Shown piece after piece: positions 10,279 to 20,500 of a stretch of 64,000 nucleotides of DNA. Under the pieces are notes generated by a model, which ran no database searches, was not told the DNA's origin, and saw only the letters and a program-made list of their open reading frames with translations. Both the position numbers and the translations under genes were made by a program. The stretch is from Nonomuraea muscovyensis. GTDB taxonomy: Bacteria; Actinomycetota; Actinomycetes; Streptosporangiales; Streptosporangiaceae. The stretch is from NCBI RefSeq assembly GCF_014207745.1, contig NZ_JACHJB010000002.1, positions 3,159,178 to 3,223,177 on the forward strand, read 5' to 3'. Every line of letters starts with the position of its first letter. Position 1 is the stretch's first letter.

Positions 10279-10818
10279 ATGGTGTACGTGGAGATCGCAT
10301 GCCGGGTCCTGCTGGCCGGCGTGTTCGCCGCCGCGCTGGCGGGCAAGCTGCGCGGCCGATCCGCGTACCAGGAGTTCGCCGCCTCCATCGTGGCGCTGGG
10401 GGTGCTGCCGCGGACGCCGGCGAAGGCCGCGGCGGCCGCCATCACGGCCGGGGAGGCCGTGGCGGTCGTCCTCCTGGCGTGGCCGGCCACGGCGGCCCTC
10501 GGATTCGGGCTGTCGGCGGTGCTGCTCGGCGCGTTCGCCGCCGGGATCGTCTCAGCGCTGCGCCGGGGCCGGCGGGCGCCGTGCCGCTGCTTCGGCGCCT
10601 CGACGACGCCGCTGGGCAGGGCCCACGTGTACCGCAATCTCGTCCTGCTGGCCGGCAGCGGGCTGGGCCTGGTGGCGGCGTTCGCCGGCGGCCCCGCCGA
10701 GGTCGCGGGCGTGGCCGTCGCCGCCGTGGCCGGAGCCGTGGCCGTGGTGCCGGTGGTGCGTTTCGACGACCTGGTGTCGCTGTTCGCGCCCTCCACCCCG
10801 GCCGGCGGCGACTCATGA
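10279..10818 (+). CDS. MauE/DoxX-like membrane redox protein
   Basis: A 179-residue membrane protein with four or five hydrophobic helices. The family motif APCRCFGAS places a CxC pair at Cys102 and Cys104, at the end of a helix. MauE is needed for disulfide formation in the small subunit of methylamine dehydrogenase, and relatives work with TlpA-like partners, so a role in moving electrons across the membrane is likely. The next gene encodes that partner. No methylamine dehydrogenase genes are nearby. Homologous pairs occur at 50652 and 59042 in the peptide locus. Confidence 0.8.
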   Translation: MVYVEIACRVLLAGVFAAALAGKLRGRSAYQEFAASIVALGVLPRTPAKAAAAAITAGEAVAVVLLAWPATAALGFGLSAVLLGAFAAGIVSALRRGRRAPCRCFGASTTPLGRAHVYRNLVLLAGSGLGLVAAFAGGPAEVAGVAVAAVAGAVAVVPVVRFDDLVSLFAPSTPAGGDS

Positions 10819-10840
10819 CCGACTGAGATGAGGATCAACT

Positions 10841-11344
10841 ATGGCGTTCGTGGTGGCCGCGGTCGTGCTGGTCGGGGTTCTGTGCGTCCTCAACATGCTG
10901 CTGACCTTCGCGGTGCTGCGCCGGCTGCGTGAGCACACCGCGGAGCTGGCCCGCCTCGCCGCGGGTCCCGCCCTCGGCGGCGGCTACGACCCCGCGCGGC
11001 TGGTCGGGCAGACGTTCCCCGATCTGGAGCCGGAACGCCCCGAGCTGGTCGGCGTCTTCGACGCCCAGTGCTCGGGATGTCACAAGCACGCGCCCGAGTT
11101 CGCCACCGCCGTCCGCGGCCGGGCGGCTCTGGCCGTCGTGACCGGCACCGGGCCCGAGGCCGAGGCCCTGGTGGGACTGCTGCGGGAGGTGCCCCGCGTC
11201 CTCGTGGGCGAGGAGGCCGGCGGGCTGGCCTACATCCTCGGCGTGACGGGGTTCCCGACCTACCTGCGGGTGGGCGGCGACGGCACGATCGTGTGGGCGG
11301 GCTCGGGCAGCCCGGAGGGCATGACCGAGTCGCTTCCCGTGTGA
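10841..11344 (+). CDS. TlpA/MauD-like membrane-anchored thioredoxin
   Basis: A 167-residue protein with an N-terminal membrane anchor (residues 3-27) and an extracytoplasmic thioredoxin-like domain. The active site is CSGC (Cys77 and Cys80) in GVFDAQCSGCHKHAPEF, and the cis-Pro region is GVTGFPTYL. It probably exchanges disulfides outside the membrane with the MauE-like protein encoded 22 bp upstream. Its target protein is not encoded next to it, unlike the two pairs at 50-59 kb that sit beside Cys-rich peptides. Confidence 0.82.
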   Translation: MAFVVAAVVLVGVLCVLNMLLTFAVLRRLREHTAELARLAAGPALGGGYDPARLVGQTFPDLEPERPELVGVFDAQCSGCHKHAPEFATAVRGRAALAVVTGTGPEAEALVGLLREVPRVLVGEEAGGLAYILGVTGFPTYLRVGGDGTIVWAGSGSPEGMTESLPV

Positions 11345-11399
11345 GCGAGACGCCCGGTCTTCCCGGCTGAAAGAGCGCCGGCGCGTTAAAGTGCTCGGC

Positions 11400-12083
11400 A
11401 TGCTGGTCATCTCGCTGCAGGCCATTCTGGAAGAGGCGACCGCGGAAGCACGGTTCAACGTCGGGCAGGTCAAGGATTTGTCCCACCTTCTTCGCCCCGA
11501 CAATCTGCGTAAATTACGGGAATACTCGTCCGTCTGCTGTTTTCTGGCATTTCACCCGGCCGGCGATCCGCCGATCGTCGAGTACGTGCGCTCCGGCACC
11601 ATGGCCGACGACAGCGGGCCCAACGTGCTCGTCCTGTTCGTCCTGGACCGGCCCGCGCCCATCGCGGTGCCCGTCGGCACGGGCGCCTTCGGCCACTGGG
11701 CGGAGATCGGCGTGGGGGTGGACCCGGCCCACCGGATGGTGCGCACGCTGTTCAGCGGCTCGCGGGTCCCGCCCCTGCCGGGCCTCGTCGTCTTCCGCGA
11801 CCTCGCCGAGGACACCGACGGGGTCTACCTGCCGCTCGGGCACCTGGAGTCCGAGCGCGAGGTGCGTCTCCACCTGCGCGAGGTGTTCGCCGAGATGGAC
11901 CACCTGGCGGCGACGGGCAGACCGGCGAAACTCCTCGACGACCTCGGGGTGCAGTGGACCCGTCGCGGCCTGGCCTACGAGCGGACCGACCGGCGGCCCA
12001 TGCGCGAATGGCTGATCGAGGGCTTCCGCACGGCGCGCGAGAACTACGGCGACCTCGTCGGGACGATCGGGCTGTTCGGGTGA
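11400..12083 (+). CDS. Conserved hypothetical protein
   Basis: A 227-residue soluble protein with no signal peptide and no clear membrane helix. I do not recognise the family. It has a helical N-terminus (SLQAILEEATAEARFNVGQVKDLS), a Cys pair in SSVCCFLAFHP, and an alpha/beta middle part with VLVLFVLDRPAPIAVPVGTGAFGHW. ATG 11400 is preferred; an in-frame GTG lies 9 bases upstream. It overlaps the next gene by 4 bases, so the two form a unit. It follows the MauE/TlpA pair by 55 bp and could be in the same transcript. Confidence 0.6.
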   Translation: MLVISLQAILEEATAEARFNVGQVKDLSHLLRPDNLRKLREYSSVCCFLAFHPAGDPPIVEYVRSGTMADDSGPNVLVLFVLDRPAPIAVPVGTGAFGHWAEIGVGVDPAHRMVRTLFSGSRVPPLPGLVVFRDLAEDTDGVYLPLGHLESEREVRLHLREVFAEMDHLAATGRPAKLLDDLGVQWTRRGLAYERTDRRPMREWLIEGFRTARENYGDLVGTIGLFG

Positions 12084-13381
12084 TCCCCACGGCGTGGCGG
12101 GTGCGGCAGGCGCCCGCCGGGGCCGAGGTGCTCGTCGAGGTGCTCGCCGGCCTGACGAAGGAGGCGCTGCTCGCCGGAGCCTGCGCCGCCACCCTCGGCC
12201 TGCACCGCTTCGGGGTCCGCTTCGAGGACCGGCGGACCCGGCACGCGGTGCTCGTCCGCTTGGCCGAGGGGCTGGAGCAGACGATCGGCCTGCGCTTCGA
12301 CGGCTCGATGGACGTGCCCTTCCTGCGGTTCGCGCGGGAGGGCGAGGGAGAGCTGAGCGGCTATCTCACCCGCCGGTCCGACTACCTTCCGTCCGCATGG
12401 GCCACCGATCTGCTGGTCCGCTGGGACGTCCAGGAGACCCTCACGGAGTCCTGGCGGGCCTCCGGCGACGACGCCGACGCCAACAGCCGCGTGCTGGAGT
12501 CCGCGCGGCTGCTCAGAGCGGCCCTGCACCACGCGGCGCGGACGGGCGAGCCCACGTCCGCGGTCGGCTACCTCGTGGACGTGGTGACCACAGGGCTGTG
12601 CCGCGACGTCAGGGGCGCCGCGCGGGCCGTCACGCTGCTGCTGTGGGCGCTCGCCGGGGCGGACACGGCCGAAACGCTGGTCCGCGCCTTCTTCGGCGGG
12701 CGCCTGCCGGACAGCCTCCACGCGTGGACCACCGTTCCGCTGACCGAGCCGGCGTCCGCCGCGCTGCCGCGCCGGGCCGGGCCGACGGTGAGGATGCTGG
12801 TGGAGCGCTCGTTCGGCCTGCTCGACGACGCCCGGCGGACCGACGGCGCCGACCCCTGGTTCATGGCGCTGACCAGGGCGGCGAGCCTGATCCAGTGCGT
12901 CACCTACGTGCTGCGCTGGGTCGCGCCCCGGCTGCCCCTCGGCCTCGCCCCGGTCTACGGGCAGTTGTGCGAGCTGGACGCCCACTACAGCGCCCTGGTG
13001 GCCGGGTTCCGCGTCGCCCGCCCGCCTCTCATGAGCGGCCCCGTCCGCCACGCGCGGACCATGGCGGCGGCGTTCCACGCCGCCGGCGACACGACCGGTG
13101 ACCGCTTCGCCCGCGAAGCCCTCCTCATCCCGCGCGCGCTCCTGGACGAGCACGCCCCCCTCACGGACGCGTGGCGGGAGCCCGGCTGCCACACGGCCAC
13201 GCTCCTGCCGCGACCGCCCGGACTGCTCGACCGGCTGACGCTCCGGCAGGCGGTCGTGGCCGACGCCGCCGACCCGGCCCGCTGGCGCGCCCTCGCGGCC
13301 GACCTCGACGCCCAGGGCTCGACGTGGGCGGCACAGGTGTCCGCGTCCATGGCGGGCGTGGCCGAAGCCCAGGCGCACTGA
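12080..13381 (+). CDS. Hypothetical protein, mostly helical
   Basis: A 433-residue protein with no family that I recognise. It is rich in Ala, Leu and Arg, is predicted largely helical, and lacks signal peptide or convincing membrane segments. The GTG start at 12080 overlaps the upstream stop (GTGA), indicating translational coupling. Upstream residues in the same frame are out-of-frame translation of the neighbour and were excluded. Downstream there are 230 bp before the kinase gene. The pair 11400/12080 probably acts together. Confidence 0.6.
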   Translation: MIPTAWRVRQAPAGAEVLVEVLAGLTKEALLAGACAATLGLHRFGVRFEDRRTRHAVLVRLAEGLEQTIGLRFDGSMDVPFLRFAREGEGELSGYLTRRSDYLPSAWATDLLVRWDVQETLTESWRASGDDADANSRVLESARLLRAALHHAARTGEPTSAVGYLVDVVTTGLCRDVRGAARAVTLLLWALAGADTAETLVRAFFGGRLPDSLHAWTTVPLTEPASAALPRRAGPTVRMLVERSFGLLDDARRTDGADPWFMALTRAASLIQCVTYVLRWVAPRLPLGLAPVYGQLCELDAHYSALVAGFRVARPPLMSGPVRHARTMAAAFHAAGDTTGDRFAREALLIPRALLDEHAPLTDAWREPGCHTATLLPRPPGLLDRLTLRQAVVADAADPARWRALAADLDAQGSTWAAQVSASMAGVAEAQAH

Positions 13382-13614
13382 CAGTCGAGGGAGCCCTTTC
13401 GCCCGGGGCACGGTGACCCGCGCCTTACCCGAAACCTGGACGACGGTGGAGCGCCTGTCGCCCACCGACAAGATGGCCGATAGGCCCCTATCTCGCGCCA
13501 TGACGAACATGAGCGAGACTACGAATTATCTCGTCCTTGATCGCGAGTGCCGGACATCTCAACCGACACGCTGATAACTTGCACCTGTCTGTTGATGCGT
13601 CCGGGGGGTCCAGG

Positions 13615-14901
13615 GTGAGCCAGCCGTTGGTGGAGGACGATCCGCGGCGGCTGGGCCCGTACGACATCGTCGGCCGCCTCGGCGAGGGTGGCCAGGGCGT
13701 CGTCTACCTGGGGCGGACGGCGTCCGGCGGGCAGGTCGCCGTCAAGCTGCTGCATCACGGCCTGCTGACCGACTCCGACGCGCGCGCCATGTTCCTGCGC
13801 GAGGCGGAGATCGCCCGGCGCGTGGCCAGGTTCTCCACCGCGCCCGTGCTGCACGCCGACCTCGCCGGCCAACGCCCGTACATCGTCAGCGAGTACGTGC
13901 CCGGCCCCTCCCTGCGCGACCTCGTCAGGGTCGAGGGGCCGCGGCGCGGCGCCGCGCTCGACCGGCTGGCGATCAGCACCGCCACCGCGCTGGCCGCCAT
14001 CCACCGCGCCGGGGTCCTGCACCGCGACTTCAAGCCCGCCAACATCCTGATGGGACCCGAAGGTCCCGTCGTCATCGACTTCGGCATCGCCCGCGCCCTG
14101 GACGCGCCGGGCACCGCCTCGAGCGGGCCGCTGATGGGGACACCGTCCTACCTCGCGCCCGAGCAGCTCGGCGGGGCGCCGGTGACGGAGGCGGCCGACA
14201 TCTTCGCGTGGGGCGTGACCATGGTGTTCGCCGCCTCGGGCCGGCCCGCGTTCGGCATGGACTCCACCCCCGCGGTGATCAACCGCATCCTCAACCAGAA
14301 GCCGGTGATCTCCGGGCTGGACGGGCTCCTGCTCGAACTCGTCACCGCCAGCCTGTCCAAGGACCCGGCCAAGCGGCCCAGCGCCGACGACCTGGTCGCC
14401 AGGTTGACCTCGCTCCCCGCCCGCCGCCCGGCACGCGGGCGCCGCCGTACGATGATCATGGCGATCGCCGGCAGCACGGCGGCGGCCCTGCTCGTCACGG
14501 GCGGCGTGCTGCTCAACACGCGCGACCGCCCGGCCGGATCATCCCCCGAGGGCCACTCGACCTCCCGGCCGCCGGTCCCCACCACAGCTCCCGCCACGGC
14601 CCCCGCCAGCCTGTCGCCACAGACCCGGCAGGCCGAACGGGGGACGTCGGCCCCGGCGCCCAGGCCGTCGTCCCATGCCAGGACTCCGGCGGCGACCACC
14701 CGACCGGCCCGCTCCCAGAGCCCGGTGAGCCCGCCGACGGCCCAGGAACACCGCAGGACGACCTCGGCCCCCGACCCGGAGCCGAGCCCCACCAAGGAAC
14801 CGGCCGCCCCGCCCACCACCACCGCCCCTCCGGGGTGGCCCCCGGCGGACTGGCCCACCGGGCCCTTCAACACCTGGACCTGCATCCCCTCGGTGTGCTG
14901 A
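13615..14901 (+). CDS. Membrane Ser/Thr protein kinase
   Basis: A 428-residue receptor kinase. The kinase domain covers about residues 15-265: glycine loop GEGGQGVVYLG, catalytic loop HRDFKPANI, DFGIARA, and the APE-equivalent APEQL. A membrane helix follows near residues 283-300 (IMAIAGSTAAALLVTGGVLL), then an extracellular tail of about 110 residues, Pro/Thr/Ser-rich and without a folded sensor domain, ending in two cysteines (WTCIPSVC). GTG 13615 was chosen because it lies just before the domain; the frame is open further upstream. The kinase half resembles the truncated kinase at the window start. Confidence 0.9.
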   Translation: MSQPLVEDDPRRLGPYDIVGRLGEGGQGVVYLGRTASGGQVAVKLLHHGLLTDSDARAMFLREAEIARRVARFSTAPVLHADLAGQRPYIVSEYVPGPSLRDLVRVEGPRRGAALDRLAISTATALAAIHRAGVLHRDFKPANILMGPEGPVVIDFGIARALDAPGTASSGPLMGTPSYLAPEQLGGAPVTEAADIFAWGVTMVFAASGRPAFGMDSTPAVINRILNQKPVISGLDGLLLELVTASLSKDPAKRPSADDLVARLTSLPARRPARGRRRTMIMAIAGSTAAALLVTGGVLLNTRDRPAGSSPEGHSTSRPPVPTTAPATAPASLSPQTRQAERGTSAPAPRPSSHARTPAATTRPARSQSPVSPPTAQEHRRTTSAPDPEPSPTKEPAAPPTTTAPPGWPPADWPTGPFNTWTCIPSVC

Positions 14902-15115
14902 CGCCGATGGATCGGCGTACAGGCCGCCATCGCGGGAGGGAGGGTTCGGGCCCATCGGACGAGCCGATCCGGGTCAGTGGCCTGACGGGTGTCCTGCTCG
15001 CTCCCGGACCGGTGCGCCTGACCTACCTGTCCGACAACGCCAGGCGCCGTGCGCGCCGCAGTTCGGTGTGGCGCCGGACGAAGGAGGGCCGGCGACAGCG
15101 GGCCCCGGCCTTCGG

Positions 15116-15955
15116 CTAGTCGATGGGAACCGCTGTGCCGGAGACCTTGACACGGGAGTCGCCGGGAATGGTGGTGCACGTCAGGAGGCTGGGGCGGCCC
15201 ATGTCGACACCCTGATGAAGGGTGAGGACGGTGTCGTCCGCGAGGCGTCCCAGCGCACGCAGGTACCCGGTGAAGGCCGCCGCCGCGGCGCCGGTCGCCG
15301 GGTCCTCGACGACGCCGCCGGGCGGGAACGGGTCGCGGGCGTGGAAGACCGAGGGAGACTCGGCCCAGAAGAGGTGGACGGTGGTCCAGCCCCTCTCTGT
15401 CATGATCTTGCCGAGCGCATCGAAGTCGTAGTCGAGATCGGCAAGACGGTCCCGGCTGGCCGCGGCCAGGACGAGATGGTCGTTGCCGGCGTTGGCGACG
15501 TGCGCCGGGTAGGCGGTGTCCACGTCGTCGGCCGACCAGCCCAGTGCGTCCAGCACCGGCCGTACCTCCTCCTCGGAGGCAGGACGGGTGGAGGAGGGAG
15601 GGCTGGTCAAGATGGCGATGATCCCACCGGTCGAACCCACGGCGATCTCCACCGGGACCGGCCCCGCCTGCGTGGTGAGGTTCACGGTTCCGGGACCGAT
15701 CCGTTCGCCGAGCGCGACCGAGGCCGCGATCGTCGCGTGGCCGCAGAAGGCGACCTCGGCCAGCGGGCTGAAGTACTGGATCCGGTACTGGCGATCGCCC
15801 GTGGGGTGCAGGAAGGCCGTCTCGGAGTAGCCGAGTTCAGCGGCGATGGCGAGCATGTCCGCGTCGGAAAGCTCTCGGGCATCCAGGACCACGCCGGCGG
15901 GGTTCCCGCCGGCGGGAGTGGAGGTGAACGCGGCATACCTCAAGATTTCGGTCAT
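15116..15955 (-). CDS. PhzF family isomerase-like protein
   Basis: A 279-residue protein of the diaminopimelate-epimerase fold. Signatures are AFTSTPAGGNPAGVVLDA at the N-terminus, YSETAF with the conserved Glu, and FCGHATIAA in the middle. PhzF itself isomerises DHHA in phenazine synthesis, but most family members have unknown substrates, and no phenazine genes are here. ATG 15955 is preferred to the upstream ATG at 15973 because family members begin close to the first strand. It converges on the kinase gene. Confidence 0.88.
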   Translation of the reverse strand: MTEILRYAAFTSTPAGGNPAGVVLDARELSDADMLAIAAELGYSETAFLHPTGDRQYRIQYFSPLAEVAFCGHATIAASVALGERIGPGTVNLTTQAGPVPVEIAVGSTGGIIAILTSPPSSTRPASEEEVRPVLDALGWSADDVDTAYPAHVANAGNDHLVLAAASRDRLADLDYDFDALGKIMTERGWTTVHLFWAESPSVFHARDPFPPGGVVEDPATGAAAAAFTGYLRALGRLADDTVLTLHQGVDMGRPSLLTCTTIPGDSRVKVSGTAVPID

Positions 15956-16123
15956 GTCGTCATCATGGCGCATGCGGGTTCTGAGGACTCCGTATGAGCG
16001 AGCCGGTCAGGAGCGGGAGCAGCGGGTCAGGGCACCGACGGACGCCGCGGTTCGCCGCGGTTCGCCGCGGGGCGGCGCGGGCGGCCTCGTGATGGAGCGG
16101 GATCGACGTGGCGGGGGCTTCGG

Positions 16124-17431
16124 TCAACCGAGGACGGGGAAGTTGCTGCGGAAGGTGCCTCGGGGGTCGCGGGCCCGCTTGAGGGCGCGGAGCCGGGCCA
16201 AGGTCTGCGGGGTGAAGGCGTTGGCCGCGCGCTCGCCCGGCGCCAGGAAGGTGAACGGTTTGCGGCCGCTGGTGTGCGGGATGAGGGCGTCGGCGATCTG
16301 GTGCTGGCGGTCGCGCACGGCGGCGCCGCCGTCCTGGCCGGGGATGCCGAACATGTACAGGGCGAACGGCTCCGCCACATGTCCCGCGGACGTGTCGGAC
16401 GGGCGCGCGAAGGCGCCGCCGAGGTGGCGGAGCTGGACGCTGAGCAGCGGATCGATCGGGCGCTCCAGCAGTGCCGCCACGACGTCGTCGGTCAGGCCCG
16501 TCAGAAGTTCGGCGCGGGACCGGCCGGGGCCGGGATCGGTGGGTTCGGCGGTGATGGAGCCGAGCTGGGCGACCGGCATCATGGCGCGGGAGTCGGAGAG
16601 CGGCCCCGAGATCTTGTCCAGCGGGCGCAGCAGGGTCTGGGCGTCGCCGCCGTCGCCGAGGAAGGCGGCGTCCACGGCCACCAGGGGGGCGGCGCCGGGG
16701 AACTGCAGCAGGTCGTACCAGACGGTCAGCTCGTCCGGCGCGGTGGCGGTGATCTGGCGGTAGGCGTCCAGGACGGCAGGCGCCCGGTCGGCGGTCCACA
16801 GCATCCGCCCGCCGTACAGGCGGGGCGCCGGGTGCAGGTCGAACTCGATCGCGGTGACGATGGCGAAGTCGCCGCCGCCGCCGCGCAGCGCCCAGAACAG
16901 GTCGGGGTCGGTCTCGGCGGTCACGCGGGCGCGGCTGCCGGTGGCGTCGACGACGTCGAAGGCGCGGACGCTCTGGGAGGCGAAGCCGTGTGCGCGGCCG
17001 AACCAGCTGAGGCCGCCGCCGAGGGTGTAGCCCGTGACGGTGACCGCGGGGCTGCTGCCTGCCAGACCGGTGAGGCCGTACGGGCTCGCGGCTTCCAGCA
17101 CGCGGCCCCACTTGACGCCGGCGCCCACGCGGGCGGTTCGCTCGCCGGGGTCGATGTCCAGTTCGTCCAGGCGGGCGGTGCGCAGCAGGATCACCTCACC
17201 GGTGTTGCCGGTGGCGCCGTGGCCGCTGGGCTGGGTCGTGATGGTCAGCCCTGCCAGGCGGGCGTGCCGGACGAGGGCGGCCACGTCGTCGGCGTCCGCG
17301 GCCTCGACCACGGCCCGGACGGGCTGGTCGACCGCGCGGTTCCAGGGCTTGCGCGCCTGCTCGAAACCCTCCTCGCCCGCCGTGAGCACCGTGCCACGGA
17401 GCACGCCGCGCAGTTCATCGCCGATCTTCAT
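16124..17431 (-). CDS. FAD-binding oxidoreductase, berberine-bridge-enzyme type
   Basis: A 435-residue PCMH-type flavoprotein. The FAD-binding half includes VRAVVEAADADDVAALVRHAR, the PSGHGATGN segment whose His is the usual covalent flavin site, and VTGYTLGGGLSWFGR. A C-terminal BBE motif (RGTFRSNFPVL) closes the protein. Such oxidases modify secondary metabolites or sugars. ATG 17431 is preceded by GAGAGG and AAGAAG. No Sec signal is seen. It is divergent from the large SARP regulator with 133 bp between, so it is a likely target of that regulator. Confidence 0.88.
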   Translation of the reverse strand: MKIGDELRGVLRGTVLTAGEEGFEQARKPWNRAVDQPVRAVVEAADADDVAALVRHARLAGLTITTQPSGHGATGNTGEVILLRTARLDELDIDPGERTARVGAGVKWGRVLEAASPYGLTGLAGSSPAVTVTGYTLGGGLSWFGRAHGFASQSVRAFDVVDATGSRARVTAETDPDLFWALRGGGGDFAIVTAIEFDLHPAPRLYGGRMLWTADRAPAVLDAYRQITATAPDELTVWYDLLQFPGAAPLVAVDAAFLGDGGDAQTLLRPLDKISGPLSDSRAMMPVAQLGSITAEPTDPGPGRSRAELLTGLTDDVVAALLERPIDPLLSVQLRHLGGAFARPSDTSAGHVAEPFALYMFGIPGQDGGAAVRDRQHQIADALIPHTSGRKPFTFLAPGERAANAFTPQTLARLRALKRARDPRGTFRSNFPVLG

Positions 17432-17485
17432 GACTTCTTGCCTCTCGCCGCCGGTTGGTGGATGGCTCCACCGTGCCCGGCCGGG

Positions 17486-17536
17486 GCTGGGATCGGGCTG
17501 GGGTCGAGCTGGGGCCGAACAGGGGTGCCCTAAGGT
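17486..17536 (+). promoter_or_regulatory. 11-bp direct repeats (possible SARP operator)
   Basis: GCTGGGA (17486), GCTGGGG (17497), GCTGGGG (17508) and a weaker ACAGGGG (17519) start exactly 11 bp apart. A possible -10, TAAGGT, follows at 17531. The array lies between the divergent oxidase and SARP genes and could be an autoregulatory site. The GC-rich sequence makes chance repetition more likely than for the other arrays. Confidence 0.4.
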
Positions 17537-17564
17537 GGGGTTTCGGGCCTTGTGCGGGGGGGTT

Positions 17565-20500
17565 ATGGCAGGGTTGGAGTTCCGGCTGTTCGGCCCTCTC
17601 GAGGTGACCGCCGGCGAGCGGGGTGTGCTGGATCTCGGCACGCGCAAGCAGCGTGCTCTGGTGGTGATGCTGGCGCTGGAACCCGGCAGGGTGGTGTCGC
17701 TGGACCGGCTGATCGAGGAGTTGTGGGCAGGGGAGCCGCCGGCGGGAGCGACCCGGACCCTGCAGGCGTACATCGCGCATCTGCGCAGGATTCTGGAGCC
17801 GGGGCGGCCGCCGCGAACACCGCCGAGCGTCCTGCTGACCCGCGAACCGGGCTACCTGCTGGCCGTCGCGCCGGGGCAGGTCGATCTGTCGCGGTTCGCC
17901 GTCTGGACGGAGCAGGGCCGCGAGGCACTGGCCCTCGGTGCGCCCGGGAAGGCCGTCGAGCTCCTCGACAGGGCGCTTGACCTGTGGCGAGGCGATCCTC
18001 TGGGAGAGTTCGCCGACCAGGAGTTCGCCCAGCCCGTCATCACCCGGCTGGCCGAGCTGCGCGTCATGGCCCTGGAGCACCGTTTCGAGGCCCGGCTGGC
18101 CCTGGGCGAGGACGCGTCCCTCGTCCCCGGTCTGGAGGCGCTGGTCGAGGACGGGCCCTACCGAGAGCGGGCCTGGTCGCTGCTCGTGCTCGCGCTCTAC
18201 CGGGCCGGCCGGCAGGCCGACGCGCTGGCCGCGCTGCGCAGGGTGCGGGCGCGACTGGCGGCCGATCTCGGGCTGAGCCCCGGCCCCGACCTGCAGGAAC
18301 TGGAACGAGCGGTGTTCGACCAGGCACCCGGGCTTCGCCTTCCCGCACCCCAGCCGGCCGCCCCCGCCGTCCAGCCCGCCTCGGAGCCGGACGAGGACGG
18401 GCTCATCGCACGGTCGGCCCAGCTCGAACTGGTGGAGCGCAGGCTCGGCGAGGCGAGACGCGGCCGCGGGGGCGCCGTCCTGGTGACGGGAGAGGCGGGA
18501 ATCGGCAAGACCCGGCTCGTCCGCGCCGCCGCCGATCTGGCCGCCGCGCGCGGCTTCCGGGTCGCCTGGGGGCGCTGCGTGGACGGCACCGCACCGGCCT
18601 TCTGGCCGTGGGCCCAGATCCTGCGCGAGGCGGGTGACGGCTCCGGGCTGCTGTCCGAGCAGGCGCCCGTCTCGGGACAGGACCCCGACGCGGCACTGTT
18701 CGGCCTGTACGAGCAGGTCGTAGCCGTGCTGACGGATGCGCAGGCGCCCTTGGCCGTCGTCCTGGACGACCTGCACTGGGCGGATGTGTCCTCGCTGCGG
18801 CTGCTGGATTTCGTCACGGAGGCGGCCGCGCGCCATCGGCTGCTCGTCTTCGCCACCTGCCGCCCAGAACCCGGCGACCCCCCCGACGCGCTCCGCGACA
18901 CCCTGGCCGCGCTGTCGCGCTCCGGCGAACGGATGGAGCTGCCCCCGTTCACCTCCGGCGACGTGGCGTCCTACCTGCGTACGAAGAACGTCGCCGAAGA
19001 GCCGGGCCTGGTCGAGACGCTGGTGGAAAGGACCGGCGGCAACCCCTTCTACCTGGGGGAGGTCCTGCGCCTGCGCCGCAGCGAGAGAGCGGCGGTGCCG
19101 AGCGGCGTGCGGGACGTGATCGAACGCCGCGTCGCCAGGCTGCCGGAGGAGACGCGCGCCCTGCTCAGGGCTGCCGCGGTCGCCGGACGCGACATCGGCA
19201 TCGACCTGCTGGAGACCGTCACCGACGCCGGCGCCGAACACGTGATGGCGGCGCTGGAGCCCGCCGTCGCGACCGGGCTGCTGGTCGAGCCGCCGACCGG
19301 AGCCGACTACCGGTTCTCGCACGCCCTCGTCCAGGAGACGCTCTATGCCGGGCTCAGCCGACTGGAACGATCTCGCCTGCATCTGAGGGTGGGAGAGGCC
19401 CTGGAACCCGTTCTGCCGGAGTCGGAGTCGGCCACGCTGGCGCACCACTTCGCGCAGGCGGGCCGGTTGGGCGGGGCGGACAAGACGGTGAAGCACGCCG
19501 CCCGCGCGGCCGGACACGCGGCCGGCCATCTGGCGCTCACCGAGGCCGTCGACCTCTGGACGCTGGCCCTGTCGGCGCTCCCGCCCGGCCAGGACGGCGA
19601 ACGGGCTCGCCTCCTCACCGATCGGGGGCAGACCCACCGCGCTGCCGGACGGCCGCAGGACGCGCGCCGCGACTGGGAGGAGGCGATCCGCCTCGCCCGG
19701 ACGATCGGCGACAGGGAGGCACTGATCCGCGCCGTCACCGCCATCGGCGGACCGTCCCTGTGGAACTGGCGCCCCTACGGCGTCGTCGACGCCGACATGG
19801 TCACCCTGATCGAGGACCTGCTGAACGGCCCGCTCGGCGACGCCGACCGCGCCGAGCTCCTGGGCTCCCTCGCCCTGGAGCTCCACTACGGCCCGCGCAG
19901 CGCCGAGGGCGAACGCCACGCCGCCGAGGCCGTCGACATCGCCAGGAGGCTCGGGGACACGCCGCTCCTCGCCCGGACGATGAACAACTATCTGCTCGCC
20001 GCCTTCCGCCCAGGACGCAACGCCGAACGGCGCGCGGTGGCCGCGGAGCTGGCGAGCCTGCCGGGCCTGCCCGTCAGCGGCGAGGTGATGGCGCGGGTCT
20101 TCCTGATGTCCTGCCTGCTGCGTGACGGTGACCTGCCCGGCTGGGACCGCGAGCTGGCCCGCTGCGAGGCGTTGCTGGACGCGGCGCCGCGTCCGGGACT
20201 GGAATCCATGGTCCGCATCGCCCAGACCGCTCGCAGCACCCTCGAGGGCAGGTGGGACGAAGCCGAGGAACTGCTCGCCACGTACGGCGACATGAGGTTC
20301 GGCTCGACGCTGTGGGGCAGGCCGTTCAGGCGCCTGGTGACCACGTTCACCTGCCGCCGCGCCCAGGGGCGCATCCCCGAGATCCTGGACGAGCTGGTGG
20401 CCGCCGCAGGCGAACCGCACCTGGTCCCCCTGCGGCCGGTCGCCGTCCTCGCGGCCGTGGAGGCGGACCGTCATCCCCTGGCCCGCGAACTGATCGAGCG

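Noticed and set aside
13537..13614. Upstream extension of the kinase at 13615
   Set aside because: The extra 26 residues are open only by chance; kinase similarity starts after GTG 13615.
17434..17773. N-terminal extension of the FAD oxidoreductase
   Set aside because: The extension is low-complexity Ser/Pro/Arg sequence crossing the divergent promoter and the start of the SARP gene. The domain starts at 17431.
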